Under the pieces are notes generated by a model, which worked only from the letters and a program-made list of their open reading frames with translations, had not been told where the DNA came from and searched no databases. Position numbers and translations under genes: made by a program. DNA of 64,000 nt from Pirellulales bacterium (GTDB lineage: Bacteria; Planctomycetota; Planctomycetia; Pirellulales; Lacipirellulaceae), in NCBI GenBank assembly GCA_022841705.1, contig JALHQZ010000002.1, positions 496,001-560,000 of the forward strand. Reading direction: 5' to 3'. Position 1 is the first letter of the stretch. Each line of letters starts with the position of its first letter. This document shows positions 55,167 through 63,841 of this stretch, in pieces.

Positions 55167-56810
55167 ATGGCTGCCGATTTCACGCTCAACACCAACGTTG
55201 TGGACCCGCTCGCACGCAGCATTACTCCCGCGGCGGTCACGGTTCGCGATGGACGGATCGCGTCAATCACACCAACCGCAACGGCGCCGGCAGATTCGTT
55301 TCTGCTGCCCGGGTTTGTTGACGCGCACGTTCACATCGAAAGCTCGATGCTCGTGCCGACGGAGTTCGCTCGGGCGGCGGTAGTGCATGGAACGGTGGCG
55401 ACGGTGTCCGATCCGCACGAGATCGGCAACGTGCTGGGCGTGGCGGGGGTCGATTACATGCTCGCCAATGCTGCCCACACGCCGCTGAAGATTTGCTTCG
55501 GCGCGCCAAGTTGCGTGCCGGCCACCACGTTTGAAACGGCGGGCGCCGCGATTTCGGTGGCCGAGGTTGAAGCGCTGCTCGACAATCCGCGCATCGGCTA
55601 CTTGAGCGAGATGATGAACTTCCCTGGCGTGCTGCACGGCGATCCGGAGTGCCTCGCAAAAATCGCCGCCGCCAAACAGCGCGGCAAGCCGGTCGATGGC
55701 CACGCCCCGGGACTGCGCGGCGAACTGGCCGGCCAGTATCTGGCGGCGGGGATCACCACCGATCACGAATGTTTTGCTAAGGACGAAGCGCTCGACAAGA
55801 TTCAGCACGGCTGCCTGATCGCGATCCGCGAAGGCTCCGCCGCCCGCAATTTCGACGCGCTGTGGGAACTGATCGCCGAGCACCCGCAGCAGACAATGCT
55901 CTGCAGCGATGACAAGCACCCCGATGAGCTCGCCCTCGGCCACATCAACGTGCTGGTGCGACGAGCGCTCGAGCGCGGCGTGCCGCTGTTCGATGTGCTG
56001 CAGGCGGCGTGCGTGAACCCCGTGCGGCACTACAAGTTACCGGTCGGCCTGTTGCAAGTGGGCGACCCGGCGGACTTCATTGAGGTTGGTTCGCTGACCG
56101 CGATGGATGTCCGCCGCACTTGGATCGACGGCGTGCTCGTTGCGGAACGCGGTCAAACACTGCTGCCGAGCGTCGAAGTGCCGGTTGCCAACAAGTTCGT
56201 CGCCCGGGAAGTAACCGCCGAAGAACTCTCGCTCCCCGCCCGCGGAACGAAAGTGCGGGCGATTGAAGCGATCGACGGCCAACTGGTGACTAACTGCATG
56301 CTTGCTTCGCCGAAGATCGTCGCCGGCAACGCCGAAAGCAATCTGGCCGAAGACCTGCTCAAAATGGTGGTGGTGAACCGCTATGCCGACGCGCCGGTGG
56401 CGGTGGCGTTCGTCAAGAATTTTGGCCTGCAGCGCGGCGCGCTGGCGTCGAGCGTAGCGCACGATTCGCACAACGTCATCGCGGTGGGCGTGACCAATGA
56501 CGACCTCGCCGCGGCGATTAACCTCGTCATGCAAGCCGGTGGCGGCTTGAGCGCCGCTTGCGTCGCAGAGGGCGCCGCTCAAGTGCAGCCGCTCCCCGTG
56601 GCAGGCCTGATGGCCACGGGAACTTGCGCGGAAGTCGGCGAGCGCTATTCGCAGCTCGACAAACTCGTCAAACAGTGGGGTTCGCCGCTCCGAGCGCCGT
56701 ACATGACGCTCTCGTTCATGGCCCTGCTGGTGATCCCCGCACTGAAGCTCAGCGACTTGGGGTTGTTTGATGGCGGCAAGTTTGAGTTTACAGAGTGCTT
56801 TGCCGAGTGA
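55167..56810 (+). CDS. ade: Adenine deaminase
   Basis: 547 residues, full length. Amidohydrolase metal site DAHVHIESSM, TVSDPHEIGNV, PVDGHAPGL, TTDHECF and CSDDKHPDEL; the C-terminal domain has SSVAHDSHNVIAVG and NDDLAAAINLV. It deaminates adenine to hypoxanthine in purine salvage. Converges on tRNA-Lys. Confidence 0.95.
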   Translation: MAADFTLNTNVVDPLARSITPAAVTVRDGRIASITPTATAPADSFLLPGFVDAHVHIESSMLVPTEFARAAVVHGTVATVSDPHEIGNVLGVAGVDYMLANAAHTPLKICFGAPSCVPATTFETAGAAISVAEVEALLDNPRIGYLSEMMNFPGVLHGDPECLAKIAAAKQRGKPVDGHAPGLRGELAGQYLAAGITTDHECFAKDEALDKIQHGCLIAIREGSAARNFDALWELIAEHPQQTMLCSDDKHPDELALGHINVLVRRALERGVPLFDVLQAACVNPVRHYKLPVGLLQVGDPADFIEVGSLTAMDVRRTWIDGVLVAERGQTLLPSVEVPVANKFVAREVTAEELSLPARGTKVRAIEAIDGQLVTNCMLASPKIVAGNAESNLAEDLLKMVVVNRYADAPVAVAFVKNFGLQRGALASSVAHDSHNVIAVGVTNDDLAAAINLVMQAGGGLSAACVAEGAAQVQPLPVAGLMATGTCAEVGERYSQLDKLVKQWGSPLRAPYMTLSFMALLVIPALKLSDLGLFDGGKFEFTECFAE

Positions 56811-56845
56811 GCGCAAGCACCTGGGCGTCACGCGTGAAGAGTAAA

Positions 56846-56919
56846 TGGGACCGTTGGGGCTCGAACCCAAGACCTACGGATTAAAAGTCCGTTGCTCTAT
56901 CCAACTGAGCTACGGTCCC
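56846..56919 (-). tRNA. tRNA-Lys(TTT)
   Basis: Full cloverleaf on the reverse strand: acceptor GGGACCG/CGGTCCC, D stem GCTC/GAGC, anticodon stem ACGGA/TCCGT with loop CTTTTAA (anticodon TTT), T stem TTGGG/CCCAA with TTCGAGC loop, discriminator A. CCA not encoded. Confidence 0.97.
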
Positions 56920-56996
56920 GATTGTGCGTACTGTCGGCGTTTGCCGGGCCCCTGATTGTAGCCGCCTGGAATCGGACCGGGTAGCGGGCAAAATAG

Positions 56997-57059
56997 GTAG
57001 CCTGGCCTCCTCGGCCGAGCGAAACACACCACTTCGCTCGGCCGAGGAGGCCAAGCTAC
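56997..57059. repeat. REPIN-like paired inverted repeat (GGCCGAG type)
   Basis: 27-bp arms with one mismatch at 56997-57023 and 57033-57059, GTAG at both outer ends, spacer 9. Each arm folds as GCTTGGCC/GGCCGAGC or close. The right arm's CTAC holds the stop codon (57056-57058, minus strand) of the transporter gene. Confidence 0.85.
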
Positions 57060-57985
57060 TTTAACCTCCGCAACCGCTCCACCAACCACGTATCCAGCAG
57101 CAGTTGGATCGCGTGGTACGCAATCATCGGCAGCACCGCGAGGCCCCCGAAGGTAAGCGCGATGTCCAGCCCCACGGCCAACGTTTTTTGACTGCCGGCG
57201 ATGGCTGAGGCGAGTTGCTCCGGGTAGGCGAGACCAACCGCGCGACTGCTGAACCACCCGAAGGCGAACAGGGCGCCGTGCAGAACCAGCGCCGCTAAGA
57301 TCACTTGCACCACCAAGCCGAAGCTCGCGCCGCTGCCGGTGGCCCGCATCGCGGCGCCGGCGCTCACGGCGCCGATCAGCACCATCAGCAGCACGCCGAC
57401 TTGGGCGGCGTTACTCAGCAGCAGGCGATGCTCGGTGATGAGTCGCAAGGCGGCGGGAATCTTGCGCAGCACTTGGGCCACCAACACCGGCGCCACGACA
57501 ACTTTCAAGAGGTGAAGGGAAAGCTCACTGAAAGCGATGGGGTGGGATCTGCCCAACAGGAGGACGAGCCAAGCAGGGAGAATGAGGAACGACAGAATGT
57601 TCGTGACGAATGTCACGAGCAGCGCGACCGCTTCGTTTCCGCCGCCGCGGCGCGTCCACACGGCCGCCGAGGCGAGCGTACACGGCACGGTGGCGGCCAC
57701 CACGAGTCCGGCGCCAAGATCAGTTGTGAGCAACGGCGCGATGGCCGCCGCAAGCAATGGTGCGAGACCGGCGTTGATGATGCTCGCGAGGCCCGCCGCA
57801 ATCCACGTCGCGCGATGGGCGAGTGCGCCCCAGAGATCAATGGTCAGCGTCGGCAGCAACATCACGAGCGCCACCACCACGTCCCGCGGCACGCGGTCGA
57901 GCGTTGGCGCCATGTGCGGACCGAACGCAAGTCCCGCGAAGAGCACAGCTGCAAGCGCGATCAGAAACCAGTGGCGCTGCAACAT
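57056..57985 (-). CDS. Bile acid:sodium symporter-like (SBF-like) transporter
   Basis: 309 residues, about ten membrane helices. Family pattern: LLPTLTIDLWGAL, VVAATVPCTLASAAVWTRRG, GGNEAVALLVTFVTNILSFL and IAGSQKTLAVGL. The SBF-like branch includes putative sodium-coupled transporters of organic anions; the substrate is unknown. The last codons AAG TAG run into the repeat arm, so the stop is repeat-derived. Confidence 0.88.
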   Translation of the reverse strand: MLQRHWFLIALAAVLFAGLAFGPHMAPTLDRVPRDVVVALVMLLPTLTIDLWGALAHRATWIAAGLASIINAGLAPLLAAAIAPLLTTDLGAGLVVAATVPCTLASAAVWTRRGGGNEAVALLVTFVTNILSFLILPAWLVLLLGRSHPIAFSELSLHLLKVVVAPVLVAQVLRKIPAALRLITEHRLLLSNAAQVGVLLMVLIGAVSAGAAMRATGSGASFGLVVQVILAALVLHGALFAFGWFSSRAVGLAYPEQLASAIAGSQKTLAVGLDIALTFGGLAVLPMIAYHAIQLLLDTWLVERLRRLK

Positions 57986-58008
57986 GAGGGGGAGGTTCTT
58001 CGGCTACC

Positions 58009-58095
58009 GTAGCACGGGACCGAAGTCCCGTGCGAGCATGTCATCGCACAATTATCGAAAATTTTCTTCCGCACGGGACTTCGGCCCCGTGCTAC
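58009..58095. repeat. REPIN-like paired inverted repeat
   Basis: 25-bp arms, one mismatch, at 58009-58033 and 58071-58095, GTAG feet and GCACGGGAC hairpins. The right arm's CTAC holds the stop codon (58092-58094, minus strand) of the lipoprotein gene. Confidence 0.88.
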
Positions 58096-60179
58096 GGACT
58101 TGCGGCCGCTGCTTTGCGTTCGGCTTCCAATGCTCGGTTCCGGTTGTATTCCGCGGCCGCGTCGCCGGCGAGGATTTTATTGTCGAGCCAACTTGCCGAG
58201 CGATCGTAGCGGCCTTCTTCATACTGGAGCAAACCTAGCCAATACGTCGCGGCCCGCTTCGCCGCAATATAAATGCTCCGCTTCTCATCGGAGCCCTGCG
58301 CGGCCAGTTTCGCGTCAGAAGGTCTTACGGTTGGATCCATGTACAGCAGTTGCGCGTCGTGATGATCGTCCTGCTCTTCGGCGAGCGCGTCGCGTACATT
58401 TTTTCCAACCGCCTGCTTGCGGCCGCGGAAGTGTAGCAGCCGAGCTTTCCACAGCGCCGGGCGCCACGTGTAGGGCAAGATCGCCAGCACTTCCCGCTTG
58501 CGGCCTGCTTCATCGAGTTCCAACTGGGCGGCGGTTATTTCCCACGGATGCGGCCACAATGAGACAGTGGAGCCACCCGCGACCGCGGCGACCTGCTCGG
58601 CGTGCGTGTCAACGGCGGCGGTCAGCGTGACGGCGTTGTCACCCGTCATCCGTTGCTCCAGCGCGGCGGCGCGCTGGCTGAGCGCGAGCGTATCGCCCAC
58701 CACGTAAAACTTTCGATTCGCGATGGTGTCGGCCGTGATTGGGTAGGTAGAATCCTTCACATCGTTCTTGGCCAAAAGCGCCGGATCCTTCAGCACGGCG
58801 CTGATGGTCGCAACGCTTACCTCGTCGTTTCCGCTAAGCGGCAAGCCGCGCTGGGCATCAAATAAATGAATCTGCTTGTCGATCACCACTCCGCACCATA
58901 GCCACGCCGGTTTGCCTGCGCCAAGCGGGAGCTCGATCACGCAAGAAGTGAGGCGCTGTTGTCGGCAGAGCTCGGCGAAGACCCACGCGCGGCCGGCAGC
59001 AGTTGCTTGGCCATGAACGAGCAATTGCCACGGCCGACGGGGCAGGGCTTCGGCCTTCTCCACCAGCGCCAGGTTGCGCACCGTCCAGTCGAACAGCTTG
59101 GTCGCTCGCGCAAGCGGTGTCGCGTCAGTGCCGCGGGCCCATTGCGAGATGTCACGCATCCAGAGCGACTCCTGCAGCAGCCGGCCCTCCCAGGGCTGCA
59201 TCATTCCATCGCGTAAGGTGGCGATTTGCAGTTCGGGCAACTTCCGCGTAGCTTCAGGCAGAGATTCTAGCAACTTGGCCGGCGCCCATTCGCCCGATTT
59301 AGCTCGACTGCGGAGCCACTGGTTCAGCCGCTCGACAACTTGGGTGAGCGCGAACTCGTCCGGCGTTGGCTCCCACCCGCGCGGGGGTTCTCGACGGTTG
59401 ACGTACGCCGCCAAGCGGGTGCTGATGTCGTTCATCCGCTGATCGGTGTTGCGCCAGATTTCCATCTTCATCGGGAATGTCGACGGCCCGTTTAGTCCTT
59501 TCTCGATAATCAGAGTGTTGTCGCTAAGCACCTGGGCCACCACCAAATCGATGGCGCCGTAGCTCACGGTGCGCTGATCGATATTGGCCCACGCTTGGTC
59601 GATGATCGCTTGCTCATCCGGCGAGGGGTTCGGTTTGTTCCACAGGGCGCCGAGAGAATCGGCCAGCCGCTGCTGCGTGTCGGCGTCGGCCTGAGCGTAA
59701 TACTTCACAATGTCCCCCGGCCGGACGCGCAGCGATTGCAACCGCCCATTGCCGCTGGTGACCGTGAGCAAATTGAAGATCGGCAGCTCGGCGTTCGGCG
59801 GCGCGCTGATCGTCGCCTGCACATCCTTGCCATCGCCACTGCTGCGCGAATCCAAGAGCACCTGCGGCGGCGCGAGGTCCAGCGCGATCGACTCCGGTGA
59901 ACTTCCCAACTGCGCGATGACTGAATCCAACAGCGCACTGGCCTGCCCGACCTGACCTGCGGTGACCGACGGCCGCGGCGATGACGAACTGTTTGGATTC
60001 GAACAACCAGCCAGCCCAATTACAAAAAGAAGGAAGATAGGGGACGCGCCGCTTTTCTGGAAAAAGGGGCGCGGATGTAGCGGATTCGCGCGGATTTTTT
60101 TGGACTTGTGATCATCAGCGCGCGACTTCGCCTGACAACTGCAATCGATTTCAGACTCTTCCCCGTTCATTCGTTCCAT
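58092..60179 (-). CDS. Putative lipoprotein with transglutaminase-like central region
   Basis: 695 residues as the frame stands. The hydrophobic segment with lipobox IFLLFVIGLAGCSN lies unusually late (about residues 47-60). The N-terminal residues before it are encoded largely by one arm of the inverted repeat at 60037-60270, and no ATG, GTG or TTG lies between. The middle (about 370-470, LFDWTVRNLALVEK and GRAWVFAELCRQQRLTSCVI) fits a transglutaminase-like fold with a Cys; catalytic status is unclear. Expected at the outer membrane or in the periplasm. The stop comes from the repeat at 58095. Confidence 0.7.
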   Translation of the reverse strand: MERMNGEESEIDCSCQAKSRADDHKSKKIRANPLHPRPFFQKSGASPIFLLFVIGLAGCSNPNSSSSPRPSVTAGQVGQASALLDSVIAQLGSSPESIALDLAPPQVLLDSRSSGDGKDVQATISAPPNAELPIFNLLTVTSGNGRLQSLRVRPGDIVKYYAQADADTQQRLADSLGALWNKPNPSPDEQAIIDQAWANIDQRTVSYGAIDLVVAQVLSDNTLIIEKGLNGPSTFPMKMEIWRNTDQRMNDISTRLAAYVNRREPPRGWEPTPDEFALTQVVERLNQWLRSRAKSGEWAPAKLLESLPEATRKLPELQIATLRDGMMQPWEGRLLQESLWMRDISQWARGTDATPLARATKLFDWTVRNLALVEKAEALPRRPWQLLVHGQATAAGRAWVFAELCRQQRLTSCVIELPLGAGKPAWLWCGVVIDKQIHLFDAQRGLPLSGNDEVSVATISAVLKDPALLAKNDVKDSTYPITADTIANRKFYVVGDTLALSQRAAALEQRMTGDNAVTLTAAVDTHAEQVAAVAGGSTVSLWPHPWEITAAQLELDEAGRKREVLAILPYTWRPALWKARLLHFRGRKQAVGKNVRDALAEEQDDHHDAQLLYMDPTVRPSDAKLAAQGSDEKRSIYIAAKRAATYWLGLLQYEEGRYDRSASWLDNKILAGDAAAEYNRNRALEAERKAAAASP

Positions 60180-60270
60180 TCGCCTGATTCGCGTTCAAAT
60201 CTTTTCCTAAATCCGCGATCATCCGCCGCATCCGCGTCCCTTTCCCCAAGAAAGCGGTGCGTCCCCCTAT
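60037..60270. repeat. Long imperfect inverted repeat, about 65-bp arms
   Basis: Left arm 60037-60100 and right arm 60206-60270. Both contain ATAGGGG(G)ACGC-CCGCTTT, then GGAAA(A)AGGG, CGCGGATG and GCGGATTT when read toward the centre. Mismatches are scattered and the middle is about 105 bases. The element ends 6 bases from the kdsA stop and overlaps the 5' end of the lipoprotein gene. No transposase inside. Confidence 0.7.
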
Positions 60271-60275
60271 TTATT

Positions 60276-61100
60276 CTACCCAGCCGCAGCGGCTCGAATT
60301 CTAAGGAGAGTTTCGAGCAGCGGCCGCAGTTGGTCGAGCGGGACCATGTTGGGCCCATCGCTGGGCGAGCGGTCGGGGTCGGGGTGCGTTTCGAGGAACA
60401 GCCCATCGACGCCAATCGCGACGGCCGCTTTCGCGAGCGGCGGGACCATGTCGCGGTTGCCGCCGGTGGCGCCGCCGAGGGCGCTCGGTTCTTGCACGCT
60501 GTGGGTGGCGTCGAAGATGACCGGCACGCCGAGCGACTGCATTTGGGGGATGGCTCGCATATCGTTCACCAGTCGGCCGTAGCCGAAGAAGGTGCCTCGT
60601 TCGCACAGCAGAATGTTCTGGCAGCCGCCTGCGGAGAGCTTGGCGACCACATGCTGCATATCCCACGGCGCCATGAATTGGCCCTTCTTCACGTTCACTG
60701 CTTTGCCCGTGGCGGCGGCTGCGACCAACAGGTCCGTCTGCCGCGCCAGGAACGCGGGGATTTGCAGCACATCGCACACCTGGCCGACTGGCGCCGCCTG
60801 GTGCGATTCGTGAATGTCCGTGGTCACCGGCACGCCGAACTCGTTGCGGATGGTCTCGAGCACCCGCAGCCCTTCGTCCAGTCCCTGTCCGCGGAACGCA
60901 CTGGCACTGGTGCGATTCGCCTTATCGAACGACGCTTTGAAGACCAGCCCCACCGGCAAGTCGGCCGTGATGCGAAGCAGTTCCGCCGCGATCCGCCGAG
61001 TGAGCTCCAAACTTTCGATCACGCACGGCCCAGCGATCAACAGCAGTGGAGCGCCAGCGCCGCAGGTGCGGTTCAAGATTTGAGCAGGGTTATTGGGCAT
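60276..61100 (-). CDS. kdsA: 3-deoxy-8-phosphooctulonate synthase
   Basis: 274 residues from ATG 61100. [12 protein letters not shown] with Cys marks the metal-dependent class, like the Aquifex enzyme. [43 protein letters not shown] and FDATHSVQ are intact. It joins PEP and arabinose 5-phosphate to Kdo-8-phosphate, the precursor of the lipopolysaccharide inner core, consistent with a Gram-negative type envelope. Confidence 0.96.
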   Translation of the reverse strand: MPNNPAQILNRTCGAGAPLLLIAGPCVIESLELTRRIAAELLRITADLPVGLVFKASFDKANRTSASAFRGQGLDEGLRVLETIRNEFGVPVTTDIHESHQAAPVGQVCDVLQIPAFLARQTDLLVAAAATGKAVNVKKGQFMAPWDMQHVVAKLSAGGCQNILLCERGTFFGYGRLVNDMRAIPQMQSLGVPVIFDATHSVQEPSALGGATGGNRDMVPPLAKAAVAIGVDGLFLETHPDPDRSPSDGPNMVPLDQLRPLLETLLRIRAAAAG

Positions 61101-61157
61101 CGTGCTTGATGTGGAATCGTGCCTTACATTCAACTGGAGTCTAATTCTGTTTACTCC

Positions 61158-61173
61158 AGCCCCTGCCGGGGCT
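61158..61173. terminator. Small hairpin between lipid kinase and kdsA
   Basis: AGCCCC-tgcc-GGGGCT, a 6-bp stem with a 4-base loop, no T-run. It lies 18 bases beyond the stop of the lipid kinase gene on that strand. Terminator role is tentative. Confidence 0.3.
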
Positions 61174-61191
61174 GATTCACGTCAGCAACTT

Positions 61192-62154
61192 TCAATTTGG
61201 GGCATTTCCAAACCCTAACTTCTCGGCCACCTCCGGGCGGACCACTAAGGTTAACCGCTCGGGGACGATTTTTACATCGACCGGCAGGTGGCCGCCGGGG
61301 TCGCCGTCGAGTTGGTAGGGGACGGGGCGGTCGCCCAAGGGTTCGATCCGCAGCTCCGCCATTCGATGCGTGTAGACGCTGGGAAGGCGTTGATGCTGGC
61401 CCCGCAGGATGTTACACATGTACCAAATCCCCGCGGCGATGCTCCCCTTCTTTAAAAGGCAGACATCCAGGGCGCCATCTTGCCCCGTGGCCTGGGGGAG
61501 AATTGGCAGCCCCCGGGCATAGGGGGGCAAGTTCATGCAGAACAGCCACCTTCCGGCGAACTCTCCTGAGGGCGATTTCACAACCAGCCCGGGAAACGAG
61601 TACGAGCGGAGCGCCTTGAAAATTGGCCAGGCATATGCCAGATGCGAGATGTTCCCGGTCCGAGCTTGATGCAGCGAGTGGACCACTTCCGCATCGAATC
61701 CCGCCGAGAGCATCAGCGAGAAGAGCCGCCCGCCAGCGCATCCGGCGTCCAGCCGAATGACCACGCCGTCCGTCACCAGCCGCGCGATGGCCGCCGCATT
61801 GCGGGTGTTGCCAATGTAGCGCGCCAGGAGATTTTCTGTCCCGCAGGGGACAACCACCAGCGGTGTTCCCGGTGGCGCAACGTTGAGCATGGCGCCCACA
61901 GTGCCATCACCGCCGAGCGTGAGAATTACGCGTAGCGGCTCAGGATGCAAGGCAAAAAACTCCTGCGCCGCCGGGATGCCCGCCGCCAAATTGACCGTGA
62001 ATCCGGCGGCGCCGAGTTGTGCCTGAAGTTTGCCGCTAAACTTTGCGTGTTTGCCCGTCCCCGCGGTGCGATTGACCACCATCAACACGTTGGTCAGCGC
62101 CGGATCGAGCGCTTCGGCCCGCCGCCCGTCAACTTGGGCAACTGATTCCACCAA
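61192..62154 (-). CDS. Diacylglycerol kinase-family lipid kinase
   Basis: 320 residues; TTG 62154 or GTG 62151 follow GGAGAAG at a suitable distance. ATP-binding VLMVVNRTAGTGKH and the catalytic LGGDGTVGAML are typical of the DAGK/YegS/sphingosine kinase superfamily, followed by VVPCGTENLLARYI. It phosphorylates a lipid alcohol; which one is unknown. It lies upstream of kdsA on the same strand, so envelope lipid metabolism is a fair guess. Confidence 0.9.
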   Translation of the reverse strand: MVESVAQVDGRRAEALDPALTNVLMVVNRTAGTGKHAKFSGKLQAQLGAAGFTVNLAAGIPAAQEFFALHPEPLRVILTLGGDGTVGAMLNVAPPGTPLVVVPCGTENLLARYIGNTRNAAAIARLVTDGVVIRLDAGCAGGRLFSLMLSAGFDAEVVHSLHQARTGNISHLAYAWPIFKALRSYSFPGLVVKSPSGEFAGRWLFCMNLPPYARGLPILPQATGQDGALDVCLLKKGSIAAGIWYMCNILRGQHQRLPSVYTHRMAELRIEPLGDRPVPYQLDGDPGGHLPVDVKIVPERLTLVVRPEVAEKLGFGNAPN

Positions 62155-62677
62155 CCCCTCTTCTCCGTTAGCCGCGACGCGTTAGCGGAGCGCGCCTCGA
62201 CGTGATTCCAATTTCGGGACTTCACACCCGCATCGCCGGCACCCATTGATCACGATGATTGTAACACTGTAGCGGTGATTGGGCGCGTAACTCCCAACAC
62301 CACAACATGTTACCGAGGGTGAATCTCAAATCGAGCCAATTTCGCGCTCGTGGAGATGGCCGGCAACAAGTGCGGAGAATCCGTCGCACTTCGGTACAGT
62401 GGCCCGCAAAACAACGCAGAATAACGCGGCCTCGCCGGGCCTTGTGCGCGCAAGTGAGCGGCCAATTTCAAGCACCCGTGTCTCACACTAAGTGTTCTGC
62501 GAGTAACGACTTACGTTGAGCGTCGGCGACGGACGATCGGCCCCATCAACAAGCGCGCGGCACAGCGAATGCACCGGGGAAGGGACAGCTCGAATCTGGC
62601 CCGCGGGGCCTCGAATGATTTTTTGCCGGCGCGGTTGACTTGCCCCTGACCGCACCGGCTGCCGGCGTGTCGCCGGC
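62155..62677. other. Intergenic region with repeat elements
   Basis: About 520 bases without a gene. It contains the solo repeat at 62166-62192 and the left arm of the inverted repeat 62603-62692. Nothing else is supported. Confidence 0.45.
62166..62192. repeat. Solo copy of the 28-bp module arm
   Basis: CGTTAGCCGCGACGCGTTAG... matches the arm at 42147-42174 except for one missing T and one C/T change. No partner arm nearby. Confidence 0.7.
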
Positions 62678-62692
62678 TCATTCGAGGCCCGC
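62603..62692. repeat. Inverted repeat at the end of the cyclophilin gene
   Basis: GCGGGGCCTCGAATGA (62603-62618) pairs with TCATTCGAGGCCCGC (62678-62692), one bulge, with GCCGGCG hairpins between. T6 follows on the plus strand. The right arm encodes the last codons (AGLE) and the TGA stop of the minus-strand gene. Confidence 0.7.
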
Positions 62693-63577
62693 TTTTTTAT
62701 GCGCGGCAGTTCTACGTGCAGCCCAACCTGCCAAGCCGCAAGCGGCCAAGAGAATTGTCATTGTCCCGGGTTCGGGTACCGCCCCGGCGGCCACCACAGC
62801 GGCTCCGGTGCGGTTGTCTCGCCAGATCGCATAGTCGGCGGCGTTCACCACTCCATCGCCATTGCCGTCAGCCTCTGCTTTGGTAGTGCTGCCGTAGTCG
62901 GCTTTCCAAATGTTGTAGTCGAGCGTGTTGACGGCGCCGTCGAAATTGTAATCGCCGGGCGTGAAAGCTTGCACCGCGATGGAGTTAAAGTTGACGAGGT
63001 TTTCATCCATGATTACTCCGCCCGTGAAGTTGCGAACCGGCAAAGTATTGAACGCCCCGCCCGCATTAACAATGGGAAGCGCGGCAATGGCATCCACAGT
63101 CGTCATCCCTGTTCCGAGCACCCGTCCAAAGACGGTAAAGCCGCCATTTTGAAAGTCGAGGTTCGCTGAATTATCGGCGAGGCTGAAGAACCATTCGCTT
63201 GTGGCGCTATTAGGATCACCACCGAGCTTAGCCATTGCGATCGTGCCGCGCAAATTCGAGATTCCGAATTCATTTAGCACGGGCGGATCTTCAGGAATAT
63301 TCACCACCCCGCCTGAATTCGTGAAGGTGTAGCCGCCGCCTTGAATCACGAACCCTGTTGCTCGGCGGTGGATGAAACTATCGTTGTAGCGGCCGCTGTT
63401 GGCGTAACTGAGAAAGTTCGCCACCGTGAGCGGAGTTGCGGTGTTGTAGAGCCGAACGTCCCAAGTTCCCACGACGGAGTTAAACCGAACCACCGTGCTG
63501 ACGGCGGCCCGCAGCGGCGCGCACAGACTTAGCGTTACCAAGGTGATTGTCACCGCCGCCGATCGACTTCGCACCAT
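62678..63577 (-). CDS. Secreted cyclophilin-type peptidyl-prolyl isomerase with dockerin and PEP-CTERM tail
   Basis: 299 residues from ATG 63577, where the signal peptide begins (MVRSRSAAVTITLVTLSLCA, to about LRA). Cyclophilin domain (about 25-185) with TVANFLSYANSGRYNDSFIH, FVIQGGGY, GTIAMAKLGGDPNSATSEWF and FGRVLGTGM. Then GDYNFDGAVNTLDYNIWK and GNGDGVVNAADYAIWR, dockerin-like. The tail is VPEPGTMTILLAACGLAGWA with RRTAAHKK. It would speed proline isomerisation in exported proteins. The usual active-site Arg (FHR) appears as FIHRR, so activity is plausible. Confidence 0.88.
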   Translation of the reverse strand: MVRSRSAAVTITLVTLSLCAPLRAAVSTVVRFNSVVGTWDVRLYNTATPLTVANFLSYANSGRYNDSFIHRRATGFVIQGGGYTFTNSGGVVNIPEDPPVLNEFGISNLRGTIAMAKLGGDPNSATSEWFFSLADNSANLDFQNGGFTVFGRVLGTGMTTVDAIAALPIVNAGGAFNTLPVRNFTGGVIMDENLVNFNSIAVQAFTPGDYNFDGAVNTLDYNIWKADYGSTTKAEADGNGDGVVNAADYAIWRDNRTGAAVVAAGAVPEPGTMTILLAACGLAGWAARRTAAHKKAGLE

Positions 63578-63841
63578 CGTTCCGCCAATTCGAGTTCTGT
63601 TCCAGAGAATCCGTCGCAATTTGTAGCCTATTCGCTCCCGTCGGAGCTGTCCACAAATGGGCGCCCCCGCGACGAGGTTTTACGCGTTTCCGGCCGGAAA
63701 ACCGGGGGAATCATCACGAACCAGCGCAGTTTTCCCGGGTTGGCCGGGGGCGAATTGATCTGGGCCGAATTGGGTTAAACCCGTATGCTTTTCGCTCCCG
63801 TTTCGCCCGCCCGACCGTCCGATCGCCCGGAGACCCACCCC

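Noticed and set aside
25443..58095. Plain rho-independent terminators as an explanation for the paired repeats
   Set aside because: The arms have no T-runs, occur in pairs with GTAG feet, and one lies between divergent genes. Termination may be a side effect but does not explain the structure.
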